From: Flammulina velutipes
Lineage: Eukaryota > Basidiomycota > Agaricomycetes > Agaricales > Physalacriaceae
NCBI GenBank assembly: GCA_011800155.1
Contig: CM022368.1
Location: 3,534,001 to 3,598,000, forward strand
Direction of reading: 5' to 3'
Length of the DNA stretch: 64,000 nucleotides
A model generated the notes under the pieces. The model saw only the letters and a list, made by a program, of their open reading frames with translations, searched no databases and was not told where the DNA came from. Position 1 is the stretch's first letter. Every line of letters starts with the position of its first letter. Below are positions 45,601 through 56,830 of the stretch, piece after piece. The position numbers and the translations under genes are program-made.

Positions 45601-48600
45601 GCCATGTCGTACGGCTCCATATCTATGGAAGCTCACTCAGCTCTTGCCGTCGCTATGAATCGACTTGGTGGAAAATCGAACACTGGAGAGGGAGGTGAAG
45701 ATGCGGAACGGTCCGTCGTCCTCAATAACGGAGACACCATGCGATCTGCCATCAAGCAAGTCGCATCTGGGCGCTTCGGTGTCACTTCCAACTACCTCTC
45801 CGATGCGGACGAACTTCAGATCAAAATGGCGCAAGGTGCTAAGCCTGGTGAAGGTGGTGAACTTCCTGGCCACAAAGTTTCCAGTTCCATCGCTCGTACT
45901 CGACATTCGACAGCCGGCGTTGGGCTCATTTCTCCCCCACCCCATCACGACATCTACTCCATCGAAGACCTGAAGCAACTTATTTATGACTTAAAGTGCT
46001 CCAACCCTCGCGCTCGAGTCTCCGTAAAGCTCGTGTCTGAGGTCGGTGTTGGTATCGTCGCCAGCGGTGTCGCCAAAGCCAAGGCCGACCATATTCTGAT
46101 ATCTGGACACGACGGTGGAACTGGTGCTTCTCGATGGACAGGCATCAAATACGCAGGCCTACCGTGGGAGCTTGGTCTGGCGGAGACCCATCAGACCCTT
46201 GTCCTAAACGACCTCCGTGGCCGTGTCACTGTCCAGACGGACGGTCAAATTCGTACCGGACGTGACATTGCCATCGCATGTTTACTCGGCGCGGAGGAAT
46301 GGGGATTCGCGACAACACCACTAATTGCTATGGGTTGTATCATGATGAGAAAGTGCCACTGTAAGTCCACCTGCTTAAATTTTAAGTTCTCGGTGTCTAA
46401 AGTTGATATGTCGCGTAGTGAACACATGCCCTGTGGGTATTGCTACACAGGATCCTCAATTGCGAGCCAAGTTCGCGGGTCAGCCCGAGCAGGTCATCAA
46501 CTTCTTCTACTACCTCGCGGAAGAGTTGCGCGGTATTATGGCAAAGCTAGGCTTCCGTACTATCAATGAGATGGTTGGTCGTGCCGATATGCTGAAAGTC
46601 GACGAGAAGTTGCGAACTCCAAAGACAGCTCATCTTGACCTCTCCCCCATTCTGAAACCGGCATGGCAGATGCGACCCGGTGCTGCTACATATCGCGTTC
46701 GTCAACAAGACCACAAGCTTTACATTCGTCTAGATAACAAGTTCATCGACGAATCCGAGCCTTCCCTCACCAAAGGCCTTCCCGTCCACATCGAATGTGA
46801 TGTTACGAACACTGATCGCGCATTGGGCACTTCGCTTTCCTATCGTGTCTCGAAAGCCTACGGAGAAGAAGGTCTACCCAAGGATACTATTCACATCCGT
46901 ATGAGGGGATCTGCTGGCCAATCCTGTGGAGCTTTCCTCGCTCCCGGTATCACTATAGAGCTAGAAGGTGACGCCAACGATTATGTGGGCAAGGGACTTT
47001 CCGGAGGCCGTCTCGTTGTCTACCCTCCCAAGTCCTCTACTTTCAAGGCAGAGGAGAACGTCATTATAGGGAACGTTTGCTTGTATGGTGCCACGTCCGG
47101 CGAGGCCTTCATTCGGGGTATCGCTGCCGAGCGATTCGCCGTGAGAAACTCTGGAGCCAACGCCGTGGTCGAGGGTACCGGTGATCATGGTTGTGAGTAC
47201 ATGACCGGTGGACGTATCGTTGTTCTCGGAACCACAGGACGTAACTTTGCCGCCGGAATGAGCGGTGGTATTGCTTATGTCCTCGATACGGCCCACACGT
47301 TCGCGTCGAAAGTCAACATGGAAATGGTCGAGCTAGGCAAGGTCACCGATCCTCGCGAAATCGCCCAACTGCGCAGCTTCATTGAAGACCATCGCCATTA
47401 CACAGGCTCCGAGGTCGCTGACCGTGTCCTCCATGATTTCCATCATCTACTGCCTTTGTTCGTTCGCGTCATGCCTTTGGACTACAAACGTGTCTTGGAC
47501 GAGCAAGCTGCGCGCGTCAAGGAGGAGAAGGCTCGTCAGAGCGTCATCGATCTTGTTCCCTCCCGTACCGCCAGCCAAGTCGACCTAGCCTCTGAAGGTT
47601 TAGAGGACCTCCTTCTCCCTAGAAGTCCATTGTCTCACTCCTCCCATCCCCCGACTCCCAGGACCGCCCGACATGAACCATCTGTTGTCGATCTAGAAGA
47701 CTCCATCGTCGATGATTCTTCCACGAAGCTTCGCCTCAACAAACTTGATAAGACGCGCGGATTCATGAAGTACAAGCGCCTTGGTGAGGCTTATCGCCCT
47801 CCCCGCAAACGTGTCAAGGACTGGAAGGAGATATCAACCCGTCTGACGGAAAGCGAGCTCAAGTACCAATCTGCGCGCTGCATGGACTGTGGTGTTCCTT
47901 TCTGTCAGTCTGAATCTGGATGCCCTATCTCCAATGTCATTCCAAAGTGGAACGATCTCGTCTTTAAGGGACAATGGAGAGACGCGCTCAACCGTCTCCT
48001 TTTGACCAACAATTTCCCCGAGTTCACTGGTCGTGTCTGCCCCGCTCCTTGCGAAGGTGCTTGTGTTCTCGGAATCAATGAGCAGCCTGTAGGTATTAAG
48101 AGCATAGAGTGTGCTATCATCGACAAGGTATTTTCACTTGCTACACTTTCACAGCAACATTCATCATGTATCTTAGGGTTTCGAAATGGGCTGGATGGCA
48201 CCAAACCCACCTTCATTCCGCACTGGAAAGAGAGTGGCCATAATTGGTTCTGGTCCTGCAGGCCTAGCATGTGCTGATCAACTCAACAAAGCCGGGCATT
48301 TCGTCACCGTCTACGATCGCAATGACCGTATGGGTGGGTTGTTGATGTATGGAATTCCCAAGTAAGTTACCAGCGTCTATCTATGGCCCTATCAGACCGG
48401 AACTGAATGGTTTTCTTCTAGCATGAAGCTCGACAAATCTGTCGTCCAACGTCGAATCGATCTTATGGCAGCTGAAGGCATTGTAAGATGTTCCATATAA
48501 TCAAATGAACTCATTCTCACATGAAGCCCTAGACTTTCGTCTCTAATGCGCACATCGGTGTTGATGTTGAGGTGGATGAACTACATGCCCAAAACGATGC

Positions 48601-49754
48601 CGTTGTAGTATGCACTGGTGCGACATGGCCACGCGACCTCAAGATCCCTAACCGCGAAGCTGACGGAATTCACTTCGCAATGGAATTCTTACAAGTAAGA
48701 ATACACTTATTCCCTCATTGGAGATAAAAAGGCTAATGTAAGGGCAGTTGAACACGAAGTCTCTCCTTGACTCCGAGCTGGAGAACGGGTCATATATCAA
48801 TGCAAAAGGCAAAGATGTCATCGTCATAGGTGGTGGAGATACCGGTAACGATTGCATCGGAACCTCTATGCGCCATGGTGCCAGATCTATCACCAACTTC
48901 GAACTCCTTCCTAGGCCCCCTGTTTCTCGAGGACGCGACAATCCATGGCCACAGTGGCCCAGGATTTTCAGGACGGATTATGGTCACACCGAGGTTGCTG
49001 CCCACTTTGGAAACGGTAGGTGATAACCATTAGTGGCAGCTTTTAGATGTTCATCTGTATTCTAGATCCTCGTGAGTACTGCATCTCCACCAAGGACTTC
49101 GTTCTGGACGACGAAGGCAAGCTGAAGGGACTCAATACCGGTATGACTTGTGATTCTTGACTTGAATTCTCATGCTCATGTAGTGTCATATGCAGTGCGT
49201 GTCGAGTGGACCAAGGACAGTGGAGGACGCTGGAAGATGGAAGAAGTTCCGGGCTCTGAGAAATTCTTCCCGGCGCAGCTAGTCTTCCTAGCTCTTGGTT
49301 TCCTGGGACCTCAGCAGGAGCTGATCAAAGCTCTGGGTGTCAAGCAAGATGCCCGTTCCAACATCCAGACTCCTCACAAGGTATGGGGCTTGTATTTCTC
49401 GCATCGGAATCATTTGTTGACGGGTTATCATAGAAATATACAACCAACGTCGAGGGCGTCTTTGCCGCTGGTGATTGTCGAAGAGGACAATCTTTGATTG
49501 TGTGGGGTATCAAGTATGTAACAAGACTCCATTTTTTTCGCGTAATGCTGACAAGTTCGCAGTGAGGGTCGCGGCGCTGCAGCTGAAGTCGATAATTATC
49601 TGATTGGTGGGACTCGCTTACCTGTTGCGGGGGGTATCAAGACTAGAGTAAGTCGCCTAGTTTCAGCTTGCATAGAATCGTGTTTTGACGGCGTTTCTTC
49701 TAGCAATTTGTCGCGCCTCCTGTCACCCAGACCGCTGTTGCTGTAGCTGCGTAG
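42630..49754 (+). CDS. GLT1: Glutamate synthase (GOGAT), NAD(P)H-dependent, single chain
   Basis: Fourteen exons (42630-43315, 43366-43577, 43626-45009, 45060-46360, 46419-48127 and nine shorter ones to 49754) sum to 6444 nt, 2147 aa, the normal fungal length. After a ~57-residue propeptide, Cys58 (KDSCGVGFI) becomes the N-terminal nucleophile of the class II amidotransferase domain. The FMN-binding synthase barrel contains GEGGEDAER and [10 protein letters not shown]. The 3Fe-4S ligands are C1187, C1193 and C1198 in [12 protein letters not shown]. The C-terminal beta-like part has Cys-rich iron-sulfur motifs ([21 protein letters not shown]) and two nucleotide-binding sites ([23 protein letters not shown]). 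It transfers the glutamine amide to 2-oxoglutarate, making two glutamates, in the cytosol or mitochondrion. Confidence 0.97.
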
Positions 49755-50022
49755 GTTGGCTCTTGTATGTATCGACATGAACATCTATCTTTATTTGGTT
49801 ACGATTTTGCATGAATGAATATGGTTTTCTTGTAATACGAATATGAACGACATTTTTAGCAAGGACGGAACGTATCACTATCGTGTGGCGCAAATATCCG
49901 TCAAGTCTACTTCGCCGATGGATCATATTATTTTCGCCTCTTCCACATGGTATAAATGGTCATCTCGAGATTCATAAATAAATAGACTAAGGCTACAAAT
50001 GTACTGGAAGGACTGGAATGGT
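49755..50022. other. Intergenic between convergent genes
   Basis: 270 bp between the stops of GLT1 and the Trf4-like gene; AT-rich, containing both 3' UTRs. Confidence 0.4.
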
Positions 50023-51601
50023 CTAAATTCTATTACCCCTCCTCTCAGGTTCTCCGTACGGACGAAATCTCGGGACATTTCGAGACTTCTCATCTCGTGA
50101 ATAGTCACCTCTATAGCGTTGTTCGTTCGGATTGCTACGTCTGGGTTGGTTATCATTGTAGTGTCTGGATTGTTTATCATTCGATGAAGAGTTTCGATTC
50201 GGCTGAAGCGGAAAACCATGATTATTAGACGTTGTAGGCGTAGGTCTGATATCTGGCAGCGAGAGGGCATCTATGGCGCGTCGATGGTCAAGAACCTAAT
50301 GGTGAAGGAGATAAAGTTGAGTAAAAGATGGATTTTGCGGTCGTCACCGTACCTCTTGACTAAAACCTGTAATATGTAACAGGACGTCTCGAGTCGAAGA
50401 AGTCTGTTGCAGGTACGACGCGTATGCCGTTTTGAAACATTCCTGAAGAAGGGAAAGATTGCCTCCAAGTGACGCTGCGATATTTTTGTCTATGGCTGAT
50501 TAATCATATGAGCACAAGCTTTGAAAGTCAGCACACCTTCGTTCTTTAAACACTGCACAACAAATGTTGTTGGTTTCGGTGGCTTGGATTCTCGTATCCA
50601 GCTCACGCCCTCCTTCGGCAATGCTTGCTGTTCCTTTACGGACACATACAGGTCCGAATAGTTGAACGAGACTCCGTAATAGTGAAGAAGTTCTGCAAGT
50701 AGAGTCCCCAACGACTCGTGCTTGACAGGTTCTTGGATGAGTGTATCATCAAGTTTGCTGGGGTTGACCTACATTCAGTCTAAAGAGCAATAGATAAAAA
50801 TTGAAAAGGGCGCTCACCTGGAGAAAGTTGATGCACATACAAACGAGTGCGTAGCTGCCGATGCCCGAATGTGAAGGGTCGTTTAGAGCAGCTTGACCAA
50901 CAATATTCTTCATAATGAGGGCTAAAGGTCGCAGGGCGGGCATCCTGGTTTTGTAGTCTTTGATAATGTCTGCAACATCCACCCCATCGGTATGGTTGAC
51001 ACTAATGTCCACGTGTATGTTACCTGCGCCACTGTTATAACGTACATGAAAGCAGCAACAGATATTGACATACCGTGTTGAGGGCGTGTAGTGAAGCGGA
51101 TGATGGGAACCTTCGCGTGTATACGGACTTCAGCGGTGTCGATTAGGCCAGCGCGGCAAAAAGCTGACTGCAGTACAAACAAGTGATTTTTCACTTCTCG
51201 AGGAGTCCTCAGTCTATTGGACCTGATGACCAGGTCGAGATCACTGTAAGGAGCTGAGGCTCTGAATGATTGTTAGGAAAAGTGGCTCACGGTATCGGCA
51301 GTGTCAAGCCAGTCACAGTGCTGCCAAACGGGATGACTTGAGCATCATAAAGACGGCTCTTAACAACAGATGTGATAGTGCGAAGAACGTTTTGAAGAAC
51401 AGTAGATTCTTTAGGTGTCGGTAGAGCCCATGCGTCAAACGCGAGTATCTCGTGATGCAGTCTATTCGTTCAGGTCAACTCTGTCAGTGGTCTAGTAAAA
51501 TAGTCTTACTTGTGGTTTATATCGCGAAAATTTCTGTTGGCGACTAGATCTGTCCAAGGAGAAAATACCGAATCTTGGTTATCAACTTGAGGAGGAGGCA
51601 T
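50023..51601 (-). CDS. Trf4/Cid14-type non-canonical poly(A) polymerase (nucleotidyltransferase)
   Basis: A multi-exon gene starting MPPPQVDNQDSVFSPW at 51601. The pol-beta nucleotidyltransferase motif appears as PFGSTVTGL followed after an intron by PDLDLVIR (the G-S and D-x-D catalytic elements). The third Asp lies in HVDISVNHTDG. A PAP-associated domain follows: RPLALIMKNIV, SGIGSYALVCMCINFLQ, LGTLLAELLHYYGVSFNY. The C-terminus is basic and rich in Arg, Asn and Ser (NPNEQRYRGDYSRDEKSRN), a likely RNA-binding tail. These enzymes add short A tails to aberrant nuclear RNAs for exosome decay, in the TRAMP complex. It is nuclear by function. Borders of the middle exons were set by matching the domain, so a few may be off by a codon. 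Confidence 0.85.
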
Positions 51602-51926
51602 GTCGTAGTTGTGGTAGTGAGAGGAGAGACGCGTTGTTTGTTCCAAAGGGGACAATATGATTATTATGTCATCATTTACATACCTCCACGCTCGAAGTCC
51701 CGCGAACGCAAAGCGTTCATCTAACTTGCTCTTCGTTCAACGCAGAGGGGAGGTATTATTTTTTCTTCAAATGCTGATTTAATCCCCCTAAACTGACACG
51801 TGGAAATCCAAGGCCGCGAAGGTGTGGCGTAACATGAAGCTGAACTTCTATGAGGACTCACGCATACAGCATAGTAAATTTAAAAAAATGTGTGTATCTG
51901 TAACTAAGTCACATCTTCCTTCGCAT
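51602..51926. other. Intergenic
   Basis: About 325 bp between the Trf4-like start and the stop of the 59-aa reading frame. No other gene is supported. Confidence 0.4.
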
Positions 51927-52106
51927 TCAGTCAATGTGTACTTTTCGTACCACATACCATTCATGCCATTCAGCGCCCAGTGATGGAGGCTGAATCTTGA
52001 TGAACCGTCCGTACACTTTGACCGTATCGCTTCGGATAACATCCATAACTAAAGATGTATAATCATTTTCTACAGGCAAAGACGGTGAGATCTGTGCTTG
52101 TGGCAT
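51927..52106 (-). CDS. 59-aa reading frame in the left arm of a palindrome
   Basis: An uninterrupted frame of exactly 180 nt begins at an ATG (52106-52104) and ends at TGA (51929-51927). It starts MPQAQISPSLPVENDY, continues VMDVIRSDTVKVYGRFIKIQPP, and ends WYVVRKVHID. No family is recognised. Its first ~33 codons and its upstream region lie in the left arm of the large inverted repeat, and a decayed copy of them is found in the right arm. The patterned hydrophobic segment and conserved-looking ending favour a real protein, but it could also be the last exon of a larger gene or part of a mobile element. Confidence 0.45.
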   Translation of the reverse strand: MPQAQISPSLPVENDYTSLVMDVIRSDTVKVYGRFIKIQPPSLGAEWHEWYVVRKVHID

Positions 52107-52604
52107 TGTTGTGAAATGTCCACGGGATGAATGAGGTTCACAAATCGCACTAGAAAGCTTATAACGTTTCTCAAAATTCTGTAAGAGATTGTAGAAGTAG
52201 CGGCAGTTTATATACTACTTTCTAGATGCTCAGAATGATTTTACAGGACATGCGCAAGCAGCAGGACAAACGATAAAAGGGAGGAGCTGTCACAGAAGGT
52301 CACAGGACAGTATGTCACACGTCTGCTCGTTCAGTAACATGCTGCTCGCGCATGTCCTGCAAAATCATTCTGAGTATCTCGAAGGCAGTATAAAGATTGC
52401 CTTTACTTGGACCGGCTTTTACAGAATTTTGAGAAACGTTATAAGCATCTGGTGCGATTTGTGAACCTCATTGATCCCATGGACTATCGCACAAAAATAC
52501 CTCAAGCACAGATCTCACCATTTTTGCTTGTAGAAATGATTATACATCTTTAGCTACATTATGGATGTTATCCGAAGCGATACTTACGGTTAGATTGTAC
52601 GGAC
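52007..52604. repeat. ~600-bp imperfect palindrome (inverted duplication)
   Basis: The left arm, about 52007-52262, reappears as its reverse complement at about 52340-52604. Matching blocks include GTCCGTAC at both outer ends, TATCGCTTCGGATAACATCC, the AGATCTGTGCTTG block, GAGGTTCACAAATCGCAC, AACGTTTCTCAAAATTCTGTAA and the inner CTCAGAATGATTTT/ACAGGACATGCGC. The spacer is about 77 nt. Arms differ by scattered substitutions and small indels, so this is an old event rather than an assembly fold-back. The arms carry the upstream region and first third to half of the 59-aa frame. Confidence 0.85.
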
Positions 52605-52681
52605 AGAATCTAGGATACAACTTAATCTGATCTCCGCAAATCATGCGTCATTAGTGATTCACACCTCACCACATAACCATC

Positions 52682-53002
52682 ATGTCGTCCGGCGCAACAG
52701 CACAGGTATGAAGAGTTCAATTACAATTAGACACGATAGCTTCATACAATTGGCAGGATAAAGTCTGGAAGACAAAAGAACAAGGAGACGAAGCACAGTA
52801 TGCTCGGAGCAAGGTATATATCAATTCTTATCGCTCTGCAACACATCCTGAATATGATCAACCACAGGAACAAGAACAGCTCGCTGCTCTGAGAGAGAAA
52901 ATCGACACTGAGACCAAAGCCAAGTCCCAAGACTTCGAAGGAGGCTTTGGAGGCCAAGAAGACCTTGAAGACCGCTACGCCACAACAAGTGGAGAGCACT
53001 AG
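52682..53002 (+). CDS. 71-aa ATPase-inhibitor (IF1)-like small protein, three exons
   Basis: Exons 52682-52705, 52757-52813 and 52868-53002 total 216 nt. The protein starts MSSGATAQDKVWKTKEQGDE, followed by AQYARSKEQEQLAALREKI and an acidic, Gly-rich tail (DFEGGFGGQEDLEDRY). The middle resembles the inhibitory helix of mitochondrial F1-ATPase inhibitors (pattern A-x-E-x-x-Y-x-R-x-[KR]-E-x-E-x-[L]-x-x-L-R). Unlike IF1, there is no mitochondrial presequence and the Gly-rich segment lies after rather than before the helix. The family call is therefore tentative. It is mostly helical, predicted coiled-coil and soluble. Its start lies 78 bp beyond the palindrome, whose right arm points toward it. 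Confidence 0.6.
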
Positions 53003-53286
53003 GTTGTGCAATGTCTATTCACCACAAACCGTCCCTATTATTCAAAGTACATATGAGTGACTGTATACACTGCTTTTATGATAAATGTAATGGTATGCTA
53101 AAGAACGTGTCGTATATCAATCAAGTCCGAATGTCCATGGTAAATAAGAAAGCGGAGGGAAAGGGAGGAAAGAGTCAAGAAAGCGCCATACGACACCTAA
53201 TAAGTGAGAGTGAATGATACGTTGCGAAGCACGGCGCGGAGATGGGTGGGGATCGTAAATGGAGTCGTGAAAAGCAAGGACTTGTA

Positions 53287-56011
53287 TTATGAGCATAATG
53301 GCGATGGAGGGTTAGCGGTGGGGCCAACCCATGGATCAAGGTATGAGCAAGATGCAATCGGAACCATAGCTCCAGCGTTGTCGTCCGCATTGTTCCATCC
53401 GTTTCCAAGATCAACCTTGGTGGCAGTAGCAGCGGCGGCAATGGCTGTGAGAGCGGGCAGCGTTGGAACGGCACCGGTGGGCGTGTACGCAGGAAGATCG
53501 CCGATAGGACCACCGTTGCTGATAGAGCGAGGAGGCCATGTGATAGCGTCGGTGGCCACGGTAATGTCCCCAGCGCCAGCGCCACCTGTCTGCCACGCCG
53601 CCAGTCCACCTGGAAAGGGAGCGATATTTCCACAGGCGCCGATGGCTTCACGAGGATCTTTGGGCATCCATCCTTCCTCGAGACCAAGGGAATACGACCA
53701 GTGAGGACTCCTGACAGAGCCCCAAACAATGGATGGACCAATTTTCCATGTCCAGAAGAAGTAGTTCTGAAAGAGAATGAGCAACATACAACAATAGAAG
53801 CACGACCACCTCACCTGGAAAGCATCCATACTAGACAGAGAGAACTGTTTCAAACCTTCTTTCATGTGGTCATCCCAGCTCTGATAATCCAATAGGGCCT
53901 CACAGCTGCCGATGGCAGTCGTTGGCTCGGTGAAGTTCCCTTCATAACGTGTGCCCAGGTTGACGCCGTTCAGGAAGAGGCCACAGTCACTGACCGCGTT
54001 ACTCCATTCGCCTGCATTGGCAAGACCGAAGTTGGCCATCGTTCCGTTCACAAGCCCTCCCCAATTCGAACATGGTACATTCGCGAAGGAGTCAATGTCG
54101 TCACCCGACTGACCACCGAACGCGATGTAAGGATGAGAGTCAAGAGACATGCGATCGCCGCCAGCCAAGAAGCCGGCCCAGTCGTCTCGTCCGAAGAAAG
54201 CATCGTGGAAGCTGATCCAGACACCATTGCCCTCTCCAGTTGCTCCACCAGCAGTACGAACAATGTTGTATGCTTCAAGGTAGCTGTTATTTTATTAGGC
54301 AATGCTAAAACGCGTTAAGACAAAGTTACTCACAATGCTTGAACTTGCTCCTGCCCTATTGTTGCGCCCTGAATTTCGTTCGCTATGCCAAACATACAAG
54401 TCACATCTCGATACTGTGGCTGAGAAATAAACTCGGCGATGATTCGAATGTAGTCCAAAGATCGTTGAGCATTAGCGTATCCCATGGGCCCGTTCATAAA
54501 GTTGACCGTTCCAAGTCTGCCGGAATGGTTCCATCCATTTTGACTACCCGGAAGAGCGTGGAGATCAACGTTGATGCGAATGCCGTATTTCCGGGCCCAT
54601 TCAATGGCCTTGAGGAAGTATCTAGCAGGCTATCAGTACGACAATCAGACAAATGAACCATAAAATACTCACGGCCATCCAGCCTTGGCGTAGTATGGTT
54701 CATCCTCGCGTGCTTCGATGATCCAATAAGGTATGGGTAAACGAACCCAGTTCAAACCAGCAGCCGCAATGTCGGCGAAGTCCTTCTCAGTCTAAAGGAC
54801 GCGGTTAACAGAAAATCACGTCGCGACAGACAACAGCTTACAATGAAAGTTTTGTAGTGCTCATCTAGCTTGTCGAAGTTTCCGTCTTCGGCACGAAGGA
54901 TAGTGTGTAAGGTGTACTCGTCAACAGCGGGCTCAGCTAAGTCGAGGTAAGGCTCGAAGAGAGCGGGTGAACTGTTGTGTTAATGTTAGCGGAGCAAAGA
55001 CATCGGAACTGGGCGAAACTTGCATAAACTAGAGAGATGAGTTTAGCGTTAATGGTAGAAGTTGAGCAGATAAACTCACAGGTTCTATATTCAACCATCC
55101 TCCCAGGTTAACTCTGGAGGGCGGTTAGTTCAAGAAGATAGTGCAAAGTGAATATACACGCACCCCCAAATTTTGTCTATGCCATAGCGGAAAGTCTCAT
55201 TCAACGCAGGACTCCACGACTGAGCCTTGGCGCCGTTGTGGAACGGATCTTCGGGGTCATAGTACCAATATCCACCGAACTCGTTCTGGTAGGTGAACGT
55301 TGAACCATCCTCGAGTTTGACTTTGCTACCGGAGCCTCCTGTGATAAGAACTCCCTTGGTGGTCCCAGTCGATGTCGGCGATGCCGGGGAGTCACCATCG
55401 TCGTCTCCAGAGGAGCTATCGCTGTCTCCGTTGCTGCTGCCGTTCTTGCTGTCGGGTTTCACAACGGCGAAGTAGACCGGGATAACGATGGCCAAAATGA
55501 TGAGGATTCCAGCAAGGATTCCACAGCCGATGATGACTTTTCGCTTCGAGCGGGGGGCCGCGTAAGCTGCACGTTTTTCTTCCATATGTCTGCTATTGCG
55601 ACTCCCGACGGCGGCCATGGGCACACCTGTGTCCCCACCATAGTATTCGGTATCTCTGGGGTCGTCTCTGTAGCCACCCGCGTACATCTGTCCGGGCGCG
55701 TCCCTTTGTCCTTCAGTGAGTCCATACACCGACGAGCTGTATTCCGAGTCCCGTGCGCCGGCGGAGGGATATGTATTGTGTGAAGAGGCGTAGCTATCGC
55801 GGCCAGTTGGGCCTCCGCCTTCGCCATAAAGGGCTGCGCCAAGGAAACGCGGTTGAGCGGCGCCGGATGGGATACCAAAGTCGTCGGTAGACTGCATTTG
55901 GGGTGTTCCGGCAGGGGAGGGTGCATTGTAGAGGGTATCGCCCTGGCCATCGCCTGTCAGAGGCAAGGGGTCGTAGGCAACGTTGCGCGAGTTATCAGCG
56001 GGACCAGACAT
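53287..56011 (-). CDS. GH5 (subfamily 9-type) exo-beta-1,3-glucanase, membrane-anchored (EXG-type)
   Basis: A multi-exon gene starting MSGPADNSRNVAYDPL at 56011. Residues 1-157 are a disordered cytoplasmic head rich in Gly, Ser and Tyr. Residues 159-184 (VIIGCGILAGILIILAIVIPVYFAVV) form a single membrane anchor. A Ser/Asp/Gly linker leads into the catalytic domain: VNLGGWLNIEP, GLNWVRLPIPYW, INVDLHALPGSQNGWNHSG. The acid/base Glu is in GIANEIQ and the nucleophile Glu in GEWSNAVSDC, with an NYFFWTWKIG strand between them and the C-terminus. It is a type II protein acting on wall beta-1,3-glucan at the cell surface. The C-terminus extends about 120 residues past the barrel with Ala/Thr-rich sequence. 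Confidence 0.92.
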
Positions 56012-56830
56012 GCTCGCGATAGAAGAAGCTAAGAGACAACAGGCGTCACATCAGTCGTCTGCAGCGAGGGAAAAAAACAAAGCTAAACTCACAAACGGAA
56101 AAAGGTAAAAATCAGTGATGAAATCAGCTGTTGGAGTCGTCGCCAACGACGGTGACAGCTGCGAAGACGGCGCTAACGAGAGCGAAAAAAGCCGTCGGCG
56201 TCGAACGACGAAGGAGGGTGGTGGTGGTGGTGGTTTGTGGGGAAGAAGCGAGGGGCTTTAACGATGTGACAGAACAGGCATTTGTTTCAGGGAGGACACT
56301 GCCAATACTATTGGTTCAGGGTCCTCTCATGATGGCCATGGGTTTTAAAATCCTAGGTTAAAATGCAGGCGAGTCTAGTATGTATCTGTAGTTCAATGGA
56401 AGCCTTATTTCGTACAGTCTACTCCAAATTCCATCGCCCGGGCCTGCAATCTTCAGATAATATTCCAAGCAAATCCACGCTGTCACGGTCGCGGTGGTTG
56501 CTGGCACCTGCTAAGCGCTGAGAAACCAAGCAAATACTCAAGGCCATGAAAGGCTCGGCAGTCTCACTGCTCAATGAAACCTCATAACCCTAAAGACCAT
56601 CGTGCATCGCATACTATGGAGCAACTAATCGAAGACTTCGATCTTCAGAGCGCCGGGCAACACTGCCCGACTTGACGGCGCATCTTTCATGAGATCATGG
56701 GCTGCCATGTCAAGATTGCCGTTGGCTGGCGGCCCTGGTGGGACCCCTCAAAACCGGTAATGAAAGGCGGGAGCGGTGTCGAGTTGACCGTCACGGCCGA
56801 TAAAGGGATAATACAAAAGTACAAGAGTAT
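56012..56830. other. Intergenic
   Basis: About 820 bp between the GH5 start and the EAF1 stop. No gene is supported. A short GGT repeat occurs near 56217-56236. Confidence 0.4.

Noticed and set aside
56217..56236. GGT-repeat tract near the GH5 promoter
   Set aside because: Short simple repeat without wider structure.
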